Source: Palsa-1392 sp963819975
GTDB lineage: Bacteria > Verrucomicrobiota > Verrucomicrobiia > Chthoniobacterales > UBA10450
Direction: 5' to 3'
Assembly: GCA_963819975.1 (NCBI GenBank)
Contig: CAWFYE010000007.1
Coordinates: 767,188-831,187, forward strand
Length of the DNA stretch: 64,000 bases
Positions 52,671-61,290 of this stretch are shown in pieces (within the stretch, counting starts at the first letter, position 1; each line of letters starts with the position of its first letter). The notes beneath the pieces were generated by a model. That model made no database searches and had not been told where the DNA came from. It saw only the letters and a list, made by a program, of their open reading frames with translations. The translations under genes were made by a program, and so were the position numbers.

Positions 52671-55154
52671 TCAGTGCTCGTCCACGATGAGCAGGTTTCG
52701 AATCGCTTCATCGAGCCGTTCGAAGTTGATCGGCTTGGTCAGATGCTCGGAAAAGCCGGCCGCGCGCGCCTGATTGATGTCGTTCTCCATTCCGAATCCG
52801 CTGAGCGCGATCCCGCGGAGCGAATTTGTCTCGCGCAGCTCCTTCATTAATTCATAGCCACTGCGATCGGGCAGGCCGATGTCGCTGATCAGGAGATCGA
52901 ATTTTTCGGTCTGCGCTTTTTCGATCGCCTGGTCGGCGGAGTGCGCGAGAGTGATGCGGTAGCCGCGACGTTCGAGCAGCATTTTCATCCCGATGCAGGT
53001 ATCGTGATGATCGTCCACCACCAGAAGATGCCCTTTGCGCGCGGGATTTTTCCCCTCTACGTCGGAACTTGTGGCCGGCACGAACGGTTGGGCGTCGGCC
53101 GGTGCAGCCACGGTGTTTAAGATGACAGTAAAGGTCGATCCCTTGTCCGGACCTTCGCTCTCCGCGGAAAGCGTGCCTCCATGCGCTCTCGCCATAGCCT
53201 TGGAAATCGCCAATCCAAGACCGAGGCCGCCAAATTTGCGGGTAATGGAGCTTTGACCCTGCTCGAAGGCGTTAAAAATTTTCGGAATCTTCTCGGGGCC
53301 GATTCCGATTCCGGTGTCAGTGGTCCGGATCATGATTCGGTCGTCCCTTAAATTGCTCGTTTCGACGACGATCTTTCCGCCTTCCGGCGTGAACTTCACT
53401 CCGTTCTTGATCAGGTTCCAAAAGATCTGCTGGAGACGCGCCGGATCGCCACTGACGTAGTCGTTCCTGGCGTTGAGCCGGAACTCAAAGCCGATTTTCT
53501 TTTGCAGTATATCTTCGCGGCAAATCTCGTAGGCGCGTTCCAGCGTTTCGTGAATGGAGGTCGCTTCAAAACTGAGCTGGAGCTTGCCTTTCGCGATCCG
53601 CGTGATGTCGAGCAGGTCATCGATCAAACGCGCTTCCAGTTCCACATTGCGCCGGATGACGGCGAGGGAGTGGCGCACACTTGGATCGTCAGAGGCGCGC
53701 GCTTCTAGCTCGCCGACCATGGCGATGACGGGCGAGAGCGGATTGCGCAGTTCGTGCGAGAGCAAGGCCAGGAACTGGTCTTTGGCCGCGTTCGCCGAGA
53801 TCAATTCCTGGCGCAGGCGCACGTCGCGCGTCTTGTCCTCGACGAGGAAAAGCACGCCTCGCACGGTCTCGTTCGAGTGCAGGCGAAGCAGGTCCACGTT
53901 TACGAAATTGGTCGTTCCGGCCTGATCGACGAGCGGTTGTTCGACGAGTTTGAAGGGCGTCCCGAAGGTAAGCACCTTCTCGATCGCCTCGGGTGGCGCG
54001 ATGTTTACCTCCCCGTAGGTCGTCTCGCTCATTTCTTTTTCGGGCGGCAGATTGCCCAGCCGCCGCGCCATATGCCCGAAGGCCTCGTTCGCGGAGAGGA
54101 ATCTTCGCGTCTCCGGATCGACTAGGGCGATCCCGCTCGGCATGTTGGCCAGAATCTTGTCGTTGAAAATAACCTCCCGCTCGAGCCGGGCCGCGGCTTC
54201 CCGTTGGCGCCGGAAAAATCTGCTCGCCAGCCAGGCGATGATGGCCGTTCCCACGATCAGCCACCCGGCCAGGACGGTCATCCTTTCGAGCAAATCTCGC
54301 ACGGGTTTGTAGGCGACCGTGCGCGGCTGTTCCACGACTGTAATCCAGCCAGTCGGTTCGATCGGCGCAAAAGCGTAGAGTTTGCCGCGCCGCTCGATGT
54401 GACCGCTCTTGTCCGATCGGATGTCGTTTATCAGGGAATTGGCGGCGTCGGAAGCCGGGCCGGGATTCGCTTTGAAATCGTTCGCGAAAAGGGCGACGCC
54501 GTTTTGATCGACGATCTGGACTTTCGCCTCGTCGGCGAGGTCGATCAGTGAAAGCCGGCGGCCGATGCGCTCGACCAGTACCGAAACGCCGATGAAGCCG
54601 ATCGGCGTTCCGTCCGGTCCGCGAATCGCGCTCACCAGATCAGTCGCGAGGCGGCCGTCCGACAAGCGCGGATGGATCGGCGACACATAGTAGCTTTGCG
54701 CCGTTCGCGCCGCTGCCAGCCACGACTTCGAGATCCGGTCGTCCAGCATCCGGGCCGGATCGTCCGGGATCGAGGCGATCAGACGTCCGTCAGCCGTAGT
54801 GATGAATAGGCCGTCGATCCGCGGATGAGTGAAATAGGTTTCCTGGATCCACGTTTTCGCTGCTACGTCGGGATAGCGAGCGCTGAAGATTTTCGCGACC
54901 GGTGGGAAGGTCTGATAAAAGGAAGTGATCTCGCCACTACGCGCGAGGTCGTCGCCCACGAGATGCGCAATGAGTTGCACAAAAGTCTGGCGATCGCGTT
55001 GAATTTTCGATTCGAGGGTCTTCGTCAGGATCGTATAGGAGACGACCAGCATCAGAATCGAGGGCACCCAGCCCGCGATCAGGATGGCGATGACGATGTT
55101 GAGACGCTCGAAACGACCGCGAGGCCGGCTCCGCACTTTGTCTTGCTCTTGCAC
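52671..55154 (-). CDS. hybrid sensor histidine kinase with Cache-type sensor and receiver domain
   Basis: 827-residue signalling protein. TM1 (IVIAILIAGWVPSILMLVVSYTIL) and TM2 (VLAGWLIVGTAIIAWLASRFF) bracket a periplasmic sensor of about 240 residues with the dCache-like pattern GLFITTADGRLIASIPDD and GFIGVSVLVERIG. A PAS-like segment, HisKA (LSHELRNPLSPV, phosphorylatable His), HATPase (NLIKNGVKFTPEGG, DTGIGIGPEKI, GGLGLGLAISK) and a C-terminal receiver (LLVVDDHHDT, LLISDIGLPDRSG with the acceptor Asp) follow. No output DNA-binding domain is fused and no separate regulator is adjacent. The signal is unknown. Confidence 0.92.
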   Translation of the reverse strand: MQEQDKVRSRPRGRFERLNIVIAILIAGWVPSILMLVVSYTILTKTLESKIQRDRQTFVQLIAHLVGDDLARSGEITSFYQTFPPVAKIFSARYPDVAAKTWIQETYFTHPRIDGLFITTADGRLIASIPDDPARMLDDRISKSWLAAARTAQSYYVSPIHPRLSDGRLATDLVSAIRGPDGTPIGFIGVSVLVERIGRRLSLIDLADEAKVQIVDQNGVALFANDFKANPGPASDAANSLINDIRSDKSGHIERRGKLYAFAPIEPTGWITVVEQPRTVAYKPVRDLLERMTVLAGWLIVGTAIIAWLASRFFRRQREAAARLEREVIFNDKILANMPSGIALVDPETRRFLSANEAFGHMARRLGNLPPEKEMSETTYGEVNIAPPEAIEKVLTFGTPFKLVEQPLVDQAGTTNFVNVDLLRLHSNETVRGVLFLVEDKTRDVRLRQELISANAAKDQFLALLSHELRNPLSPVIAMVGELEARASDDPSVRHSLAVIRRNVELEARLIDDLLDITRIAKGKLQLSFEATSIHETLERAYEICREDILQKKIGFEFRLNARNDYVSGDPARLQQIFWNLIKNGVKFTPEGGKIVVETSNLRDDRIMIRTTDTGIGIGPEKIPKIFNAFEQGQSSITRKFGGLGLGLAISKAMARAHGGTLSAESEGPDKGSTFTVILNTVAAPADAQPFVPATSSDVEGKNPARKGHLLVVDDHHDTCIGMKMLLERRGYRITLAHSADQAIEKAQTEKFDLLISDIGLPDRSGYELMKELRETNSLRGIALSGFGMENDINQARAAGFSEHLTKPINFERLDEAIRNLLIVDEH

Positions 55155-55480
55155 GATTTCGATCCGACTGCTCGATCAGTTTTCGGCTGCTTCTTAAGGG
55201 AAGCAACAGACGATTTGCAGGCCGCGCTGACTCAAACCATCAGTCGTTACCAGTGTTGCCGACGAAACCTCGATCTTCCTTCTCGGTGAACTAATATCGT
55301 GTCTCAGGCCTGAGCCGCTCGCTTCGGCCGGCAATTGGTCTTTCGACCCAGCGCTCTGATCGCCGTCCGTTTCATCCCCATTTCTGGCGGTGCTTCGAGC
55401 GGAGATTTGATTTGACGCAAGACACGGAAGCGGCATCATGTCGCCTCTGTGCGCCTTAACCAGCGGCACCGGCTAGTATT
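55155..55480. other. intergenic region upstream of the histidine kinase and the GT2 synthase
   Basis: 326 nt between divergent genes. A small perfect hairpin (TGCTTC 55188-55193 with GAAGCA 55200-55205) lies about 35 nt upstream of the histidine kinase start. Otherwise I see no gene, repeat or clear promoter. Confidence 0.4.
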
Positions 55481-56983
55481 ATGGGAGGAAGCGTTGTGGA
55501 TGTAGTCTGGACGTTCTGTTACCTGAGTGTCCTTATCGGCCTCTCCGGCTACGGATTGCACCGCTATTTTATCGTCTACCTCTTCCTCAAGAACCGGAAG
55601 CGTGCTCCCAAGCCGCTGGCCCATTTCGACCAACTTCCCCTAATTACGGTGCAATTGCCGCTCTTCAACGAAATCTATGTCGTCGAGCGCCTCCTCAAAT
55701 CGGTCAGCGAGCTCGATTACCCGAAGGATCTCTTGCAAATCCAGGTCTTGGACGATTCGACCGACGAAACCCGAGAGTTGACCACATCCTGCGCCCGCCG
55801 CCTGCGCGAGCGCGGCTTCGATGTTGAGTTGTTGCACCGCATCGATCGCACCGGCTACAAGGCGGGCGCGCTCGAGGCCGGCCTGGCCAGCGCGCGGGGC
55901 GAGTTCGTTTGCATTCTCGACGCCGACTTTGTTCCGCAACCCGAGCTGCTCAAATCGACTGTGCACTTCTTCACCGACCCGAAGATCGGGATGATCCAGA
56001 CCCGCTGGGGCCACATCAATCGCGGCTACTCGCTCCTCACCCGGGTGCAGGCGATGTTTCTGGACGGCCATCTCCTCCTCGAGCAGGTCGCGCGCAGCCG
56101 GAGCGGACGCTTCTTTAATTTTAACGGCACAGCCGGACTCTGGCGCAAATCCTGCATCGCCCAATCGGGTGGCTGGCAACACGACACGCTCACCGAGGAT
56201 CTCGACCTTAGCTACCGCGCTCAACTGGCGGGCTGGAAGTTTGTTTTCCTAACCGATGTCGTGACGCCGGCCGAATTGCCCGTCGACATGAATGGTTTCA
56301 AATCGCAACAGCATCGCTGGACGAAAGGTTCCATCCAGACCTGCAAGAAATTGCTCCCACGCATTTGGCGCAGTCCGCTCCCGTTGGCGATCAAGATTGA
56401 GGCCACCGGCCATCTTACTTCCAACTTTGCCTACCTCCTTCTCGCCTGTCTCTGCATCCTTCTCCATCCTTCAGCGGGCGGCCCGCAATCCGGTTGGTTG
56501 CGCATGTTCCTGCTCGACGTGCCGATTTTCCTTACCGCCTCCGTCTCGGTCGCCGTCTTCTACATTTGCGCGCAGCGCGAACTCCATCCTCGCACGTGGA
56601 TGAAGGAGATTCTCCTCCTCCCGGCCTTGATTGCGCTCGGTGTCGGTCTCTCGATCAACAACGCGCGCGCCGTCCTCGAAGCGATCTTCAATCACGAGTC
56701 GGAATTCAAGCGCACCCCGAAATATGGGATCGAAAACAAATCGCAGGTCTGGCGTTCCTGCCGTTACATGCCCCTCAAGTCGCTCCTCCCGCTGATCGAG
56801 ATTGCCTTCGCGGTCTATTTTAGCTATTTCGTCTGGCATGCTCTCGTTCACGGCCAGTATTTGACCCTGCCGTTTTTGATCATGTTCCAGATCGGGTTTC
56901 TTTACGTTGCTCTTTGTTCGCTTGCGCAATGGCTGCCCCGCTTTAGTTTTCCCGCGCCGCGACCGGTTGCATTTCCCGCGTGA
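55481..56983 (+). CDS. membrane-bound processive GT2 glycosyltransferase (cellulose-synthase/CslA-like)
   Basis: 500-residue membrane GT2. One N-terminal helix precedes the catalytic domain with all D,D,D,QxxRW motifs: VLDDSTDETREL, CILDADFVP, TLTEDLDLSYRAQLAGW and QQHRWTKGS. About five C-terminal helices follow. There is no PilZ domain, so it is unlike BcsA and closer to bacterial beta-mannan/glucan synthase-like (CslA/CslC) enzymes. No bcsB, bcsC or cellulase gene accompanies it. The polymer or lipid product is unknown. Confidence 0.88.
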   Translation: MGGSVVDVVWTFCYLSVLIGLSGYGLHRYFIVYLFLKNRKRAPKPLAHFDQLPLITVQLPLFNEIYVVERLLKSVSELDYPKDLLQIQVLDDSTDETRELTTSCARRLRERGFDVELLHRIDRTGYKAGALEAGLASARGEFVCILDADFVPQPELLKSTVHFFTDPKIGMIQTRWGHINRGYSLLTRVQAMFLDGHLLLEQVARSRSGRFFNFNGTAGLWRKSCIAQSGGWQHDTLTEDLDLSYRAQLAGWKFVFLTDVVTPAELPVDMNGFKSQQHRWTKGSIQTCKKLLPRIWRSPLPLAIKIEATGHLTSNFAYLLLACLCILLHPSAGGPQSGWLRMFLLDVPIFLTASVSVAVFYICAQRELHPRTWMKEILLLPALIALGVGLSINNARAVLEAIFNHESEFKRTPKYGIENKSQVWRSCRYMPLKSLLPLIEIAFAVYFSYFVWHALVHGQYLTLPFLIMFQIGFLYVALCSLAQWLPRFSFPAPRPVAFPA

Positions 56984-57018
56984 CAAGCTCCACCTCATCC
57001 GAGTAATAAACGTCGCCC

Positions 57019-57723
57019 ATGGTATCACGAATCGGTCTTTTCGCCTGCCTCTTTCTTTTCTCCGCTGTCGTTGGGCTGAACGCCAGCACCACCGAAACCG
57101 TCATCCCGCCGCGCGTCATTATCAGCGTCAAAGACCAAAAACTGATGGTGATTGAGGACGGAAAGCGGGCCGCGATTTACCCGGTTTCGACTTCAAAATT
57201 TGGGCTCGGCGATCGCTGGGGCAGCATGGCCACGCCCTTGGGCTGGTTGCAGGTCGCGGAAAAAATCGGCGACCACGCGCCGCCGGGCGCGGTTTTCCAC
57301 AAACGCCGTTTTACGGGCGAAATTCTTCCGCCTAACGCCCCCGGGCGCGACCCAATCGTGACCCGTATCATCTGGCTGCGCGGCCTCGAGCGAAGCAACG
57401 CAAACGCCTTCAACCGCGGCATCTACATCCACGGCACGCCTCAGGAGAAGATCATCGGCAGACCAGCCAGTTACGGCTGCGTTCGGATGTCTTCGAAGGA
57501 TGTTACTGAGGTCTACGCGCAGATTCAGATCGGCGCTCTCGTCCGGATCATTCCCGATTCCCTGCCCAATTTGCCGAAGGCGAAAGGTTTGCCTAACAAA
57601 GTCATCTTTACGGCGGAGACCGAGGCCAAGCCAACTGTGAAATCCGCTGCTTCGGGCAAAGGTAGCACGCCTCGCAAGGGAGTCTCTTCCACCGCAAAAG
57701 CTCGCACCGGCAGCGACGCCTAA
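57019..57723 (+). CDS. L,D-transpeptidase (YkuD family), exported
   Basis: 234-residue exported protein: signal peptide (RIGLFACLFLFSAVVGLNAS), then a YkuD catalytic domain beginning VIISVKDQKLMVIEDGKRAA and ending with the active-site motif HGT...SYGCVRM, where the Cys is the nucleophile. A Lys/Ser/Ala-rich tail follows. The family makes 3-3 peptidoglycan crosslinks or attaches proteins to peptidoglycan. It follows the GT2 synthase gene by 35 nt and is probably cotranscribed with it. Confidence 0.9.
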   Translation: MVSRIGLFACLFLFSAVVGLNASTTETVIPPRVIISVKDQKLMVIEDGKRAAIYPVSTSKFGLGDRWGSMATPLGWLQVAEKIGDHAPPGAVFHKRRFTGEILPPNAPGRDPIVTRIIWLRGLERSNANAFNRGIYIHGTPQEKIIGRPASYGCVRMSSKDVTEVYAQIQIGALVRIIPDSLPNLPKAKGLPNKVIFTAETEAKPTVKSAASGKGSTPRKGVSSTAKARTGSDA

Positions 57724-57769
57724 CGATGCTCCGCGTCCCGGTTCGGTAGAAAGTTACCGCGCCCGCGGT

Positions 57770-57797
57770 TTGACCGCGCCCGGCGCGTTTCTATACT
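57770..57797 (+). promoter_or_regulatory. sigma-70-type promoter of the peroxiredoxin gene
   Basis: TTGACC (57770-57775) and TATACT (57792-57797) are separated by 16 nt, each one base off consensus. They lie 38 nt upstream of the peroxiredoxin start codon in the only sizeable gap between the transpeptidase and peroxiredoxin genes. Confidence 0.55.
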
Positions 57798-57834
57798 GCA
57801 GGTCCCCCCCGCAACCTTTACCGGAGCAATCATT

Positions 57835-58329
57835 ATGGCACTCGCAGTTGGCAGCAAAGCACCTGATTTCACCCTTCCTACCAAGACTGCCGACGGGCCG
57901 CGCCTAGTCCGGCTGAGCGAGAATTTCGGAAACAAAAACACCCTCCTTCTTTTCTTTCCGATGGCTTTCACCGGCACCTGCACGACCGAGATGTGCGGGG
58001 TCGGCAACGGCTTGCGCGAATACAGCGATCTCAATTGCGAAGTCTACGGGATCAGCGGCGACAATCCCTTTTCGCAGGAAGCCTGGGCGCAAAAGGAAAG
58101 GATCAATGTTACGCTCTTGAGCGATTACGAACACAAGGTGGCTAACGATTACGGCGTCGCCTACGATTCCTTCCTTCCGCAGCTCAATCTCGGCTTCGCC
58201 GGCGTGGCCAAGCGCTCCGCCTTTCTAATCGATCGCGAAGGCATCATCCAATATGCCGAGATCCACGAGGACGCCCGCGAGCTGCCCGATTTCGAGAAGA
58301 TCAAAGCGAAACTCGCCGAGTTGAAATAA
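57835..58329 (+). CDS. peroxiredoxin (AhpC/TSA family)
   Basis: 164-residue thiol peroxidase. The peroxidatic Cys49 is in FTGTCTTEMC, with Cys54 as a possible nearby resolving residue. The N-terminal SKAPDFTLPT and the length fit the AhpE/Bcp-like atypical peroxiredoxins that reduce hydrogen peroxide and organic hydroperoxides in the cytosol. CGGAG precedes the start codon. It has its own promoter and is followed by an inverted-repeat element before aconitase. Confidence 0.92.
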   Translation: MALAVGSKAPDFTLPTKTADGPRLVRLSENFGNKNTLLLFFPMAFTGTCTTEMCGVGNGLREYSDLNCEVYGISGDNPFSQEAWAQKERINVTLLSDYEHKVANDYGVAYDSFLPQLNLGFAGVAKRSAFLIDREGIIQYAEIHEDARELPDFEKIKAKLAELK

Positions 58330-58331
58330 TC

Positions 58332-58401
58332 GACAGGATTTACTGGATTAAGAGGATTGGTGAACTCCCTCTTCAATCCATAAAATCCTGTTAATCCTGT
58401 C
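58332..58401. repeat. inverted-repeat element between peroxiredoxin and aconitase genes
   Basis: Arm 58332-58349 (GACAGGATTTACTGGATT) is complementary at 16 of 18 positions to arm 58384-58401. The 34-nt centre contains AAGAGG/CCTCTT and GGATTG/CAATCC pairs, so a long hairpin is possible. The GGATT/AATCC-rich composition looks like a dispersed intergenic repeat and is A/T-rich compared with its surroundings. It ends 5 nt before the aconitase start, so it overlaps that gene's ribosome-binding region. Confidence 0.6.
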
Positions 58402-58406
58402 ATTTT

Positions 58407-61277
58407 ATGCCTAACGAATTCAATACGCTCAAAAAATTCGACGCCGGCCAGGGACGCGAAGGTTCGTTTCACTCTCTGCCCGCACTCGAGGAACAAGGTA
58501 TTGGTCCGATCTCGCGACTCCCGGTCAGTATCCGGATTGTTCTCGAATCGGTCCTGCGGAATTGCGACGGCAAGAAAGTCGGCCGCAAGGATGTCGAGAC
58601 CCTCGCCAACTGGAACGCGAAGACGCCGGCGAACGAAGAAATTCCATTCGTCGTCGCGCGGATCGTTCTCCAGGATTTCACCGGTGTTCCGCTCGTAGTC
58701 GATCTCGCCGCCATGCGCAGCGCGGTGCAGCGGTTAGGCGGCGATCCGAAAATCATCGAGCCGCTCGTTCCGGTCGATCTCGTGGTCGATCACTCGGTGC
58801 AGGTGGATTTTGCCGGCTCCGCCATGGCCCTTCGCTTGAACATGGACATGGAATTCAAGCGCAACCGCGAGCGCTACGAATTCCTCAAGTGGGGCCAGCA
58901 GGCCTTCAAGACTTTCGGTCTGGTTCCGCCGGGCATCGGCATCGTGCATCAGGTCAATCTCGAGTATCTCGCCAAGGGCGTGCTCAGCGACGGCGATCTT
59001 TATTATCCCGACACGTTGGTCGGAACCGACTCGCATACCACGATGATCAACGGCCTCGGCGTAGTCGGCTGGGGCGTGGGTGGAATCGAAGCCGAAGCCG
59101 GGATGCTCGGCCAGCCCGTCTATTTCCTGACCCCCGAAGTCGTCGGGGTGCACATGACCGGGTCGCTGCGCGAAGGCGTGACGGCAACCGATCTGGCGCT
59201 CCACATTACGCAGATGCTGCGTGCGCAGAAGGTGGTCGGGAAGTTTGTCGAGTTTTACGGCGAAGGCGCGGCCTCGCTCCCGCTGCCGGATCGGGCCACG
59301 ATCGGCAACATGTCGCCCGAGTACGGCGCGACGATGGGTTATTTCCCGGTCGACGCCGAATCGGTCAATTACCTGCGCGCGACCGGCCGCACCGACGAGC
59401 AATGCAGCGCGTTTGAGGCGTATTTTCGCGCCCAGAAAATGTTCGGCATGCCGCGCAAAGGCGAGATCGATTACAGTGTCGATCTCGAGCTCGACCTCGG
59501 CGTCGTGCAGCCAAGCGTCGCGGGCCCGAAACGGCCGCAGGATCGAATCAATCTGCCAGAACTGGGGAGCGCTTTTCGTTCGCTTCTCACCAAACCGCTT
59601 CCGGAAGGCGGCTACGGAAAAGCAGGAGACAACCTCGAGGAGCGCCACCTCGTTCACCTCAACGGTTCCGCGCCCGAGACGGAGGACATGGTCTCGACCG
59701 ACCGCGAAGAGCAGGGGATCCAGCCGGGCGACGAACAGAACAAGGTCGAGATGGTTTCGAACCGACCAACCCCCGACCCCGGCGACGAGATCGAGGCCGA
59801 GAGCAGCGAAGTTTTCCATCACGGCCAGAGCCGCATCGGCCACGGAAGCGTCCTGATCGCGGCCATCACCAGTTGCACGAACACGAGCAACCCAAGCGTC
59901 ATGTTGGCCGCCGGCCTTCTGGCCAAAAAGGCGGTGGAGCGCGGCCTAACGATCGATCCTTCGGTCAAGACTTCGCTCGCTCCGGGCTCCCGCGTCGTTT
60001 CCGATTATCTGCAAAAAACCGGGCTCCAGGAATATCTCGACCAGCTCGGGTTCAACATCGTCGGTTACGGCTGTACCACCTGTATCGGCAACTCCGGCCC
60101 GCTTCATCCGAAGATCGAGAAAGCGATCGCCGAGCACGACCTGATTGCTGCCTCGGTCCTTTCCGGGAACCGCAATTTCGAGGCGCGTGTGCACCAGAAC
60201 ATCAAGGCCAACTTTCTCATGTCGCCGCCACTGGTCGTCGCCTTCGCGCTCGCCGGTCGGGTTGACCTTGATTTGAACAAGGAACCGCTCGGCAAGGATA
60301 AAAACGGCAAGGACGTTTTCCTGAAGGATCTCTGGCCAACGTTAAAGGAAATCCGCGACATGATGCAGTCCGCGCTCACTCCGGAAATTTTCCGCAAGCT
60401 CTACCGCGATTTCGCCGATCAAAATCCGAAGTGGAACGAAATCTCCTCCAGCACCGGAGAAGTCTACCAGTGGGATGAAGCGAGCGATTACATTCACGAT
60501 CCTCCGTTCTTCGCTGATTTCTCGATGGAGCCAGGCAAAATCGAAGACATCCGTGAGGCCCGTCCGTTAGGCATTTTTGGCGATTCGGTTACAACCGATC
60601 ACATTTCCCCGGCGGGCGCGATCAAGGCCAACTCGCCGGCCGGGCATTACCTCGTCTCTCGCGGGATTAAGCCGGAGGATTTCAACAGTTACGGCAGCCG
60701 GCGCGGGAATGACCTCGTCATGACGCGTGGCACTTTTGCTAACGTCCGGATCAAAAACCTGATGGTCCCGGGCGTGGAAGGCGGGGTTTCGAAATACTAC
60801 GGCGACGGAAAGGCGAGCGGCGAGCAGATGTCGATCTTCGACGCGGCAATGAAGTATGCCGAGGCGAAGACTCCGCTGATCATTCTCGCCGGGCACGAAT
60901 ACGGCACTGGATCGAGCCGCGACTGGGCGGCGAAAGGGACGCGTTTGTTAGGCGTAAAAGCCGTCGTAGCCGCGAGCTTCGAGCGCATCCACCGCTCTAA
61001 CCTGGTCGGTATGGGCGTGCTCCCGCTCCAGTTTATGGAGGGGACGAACGCGCAGTCGTTAGGCTTGGACGGCTCGGAGGTTTACAGCCTGACCGGGCTC
61101 TCGGAAGCGATCCAGCCCGGGCAAACGCTCAACCTTGAAATCAAACGGGCCAACGGCAAAGCCGAGACGGTTCCGGTCAAGTTGCGCATCGATACGCCGA
61201 TCGAAGTCGACTATTACCGTCACGGCGGAATCCTGCCGTTCGTCCTGCGCGAACTGGTGAGCCGGCAACGAAGCTGA
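58407..61277 (+). CDS. acnA: aconitate hydratase A
   Basis: 956-residue TCA-cycle [4Fe-4S] enzyme interconverting citrate and isocitrate. Cluster cysteines lie in TSCTNTSNPS and YGCTTCIGNSG, and the swivel domain carries GTGSSRDWAAKG. VGTDSHTTMINGLG and GDSVTTDHISPAG are also present. It carries an insertion of roughly 60 residues around 400-460, acidic and polar (DREEQGIQPGDEQNKVEM), that seems longer than in standard AcnA. The start ATG 58407 follows the inverted-repeat element closely, so translation might be influenced by that hairpin. It is convergent with the TPR-protein gene. Confidence 0.96.
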   Translation: MPNEFNTLKKFDAGQGREGSFHSLPALEEQGIGPISRLPVSIRIVLESVLRNCDGKKVGRKDVETLANWNAKTPANEEIPFVVARIVLQDFTGVPLVVDLAAMRSAVQRLGGDPKIIEPLVPVDLVVDHSVQVDFAGSAMALRLNMDMEFKRNRERYEFLKWGQQAFKTFGLVPPGIGIVHQVNLEYLAKGVLSDGDLYYPDTLVGTDSHTTMINGLGVVGWGVGGIEAEAGMLGQPVYFLTPEVVGVHMTGSLREGVTATDLALHITQMLRAQKVVGKFVEFYGEGAASLPLPDRATIGNMSPEYGATMGYFPVDAESVNYLRATGRTDEQCSAFEAYFRAQKMFGMPRKGEIDYSVDLELDLGVVQPSVAGPKRPQDRINLPELGSAFRSLLTKPLPEGGYGKAGDNLEERHLVHLNGSAPETEDMVSTDREEQGIQPGDEQNKVEMVSNRPTPDPGDEIEAESSEVFHHGQSRIGHGSVLIAAITSCTNTSNPSVMLAAGLLAKKAVERGLTIDPSVKTSLAPGSRVVSDYLQKTGLQEYLDQLGFNIVGYGCTTCIGNSGPLHPKIEKAIAEHDLIAASVLSGNRNFEARVHQNIKANFLMSPPLVVAFALAGRVDLDLNKEPLGKDKNGKDVFLKDLWPTLKEIRDMMQSALTPEIFRKLYRDFADQNPKWNEISSSTGEVYQWDEASDYIHDPPFFADFSMEPGKIEDIREARPLGIFGDSVTTDHISPAGAIKANSPAGHYLVSRGIKPEDFNSYGSRRGNDLVMTRGTFANVRIKNLMVPGVEGGVSKYYGDGKASGEQMSIFDAAMKYAEAKTPLIILAGHEYGTGSSRDWAAKGTRLLGVKAVVAASFERIHRSNLVGMGVLPLQFMEGTNAQSLGLDGSEVYSLTGLSEAIQPGQTLNLEIKRANGKAETVPVKLRIDTPIEVDYYRHGGILPFVLRELVSRQRS

Positions 61278-61290
61278 ATTGACGACCGGC

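Noticed and set aside
58734..59843. 369-codon open frame on the - strand
   Set aside because: Antisense to the middle of aconitase, which has all its catalytic motifs. No family features or start context support it.
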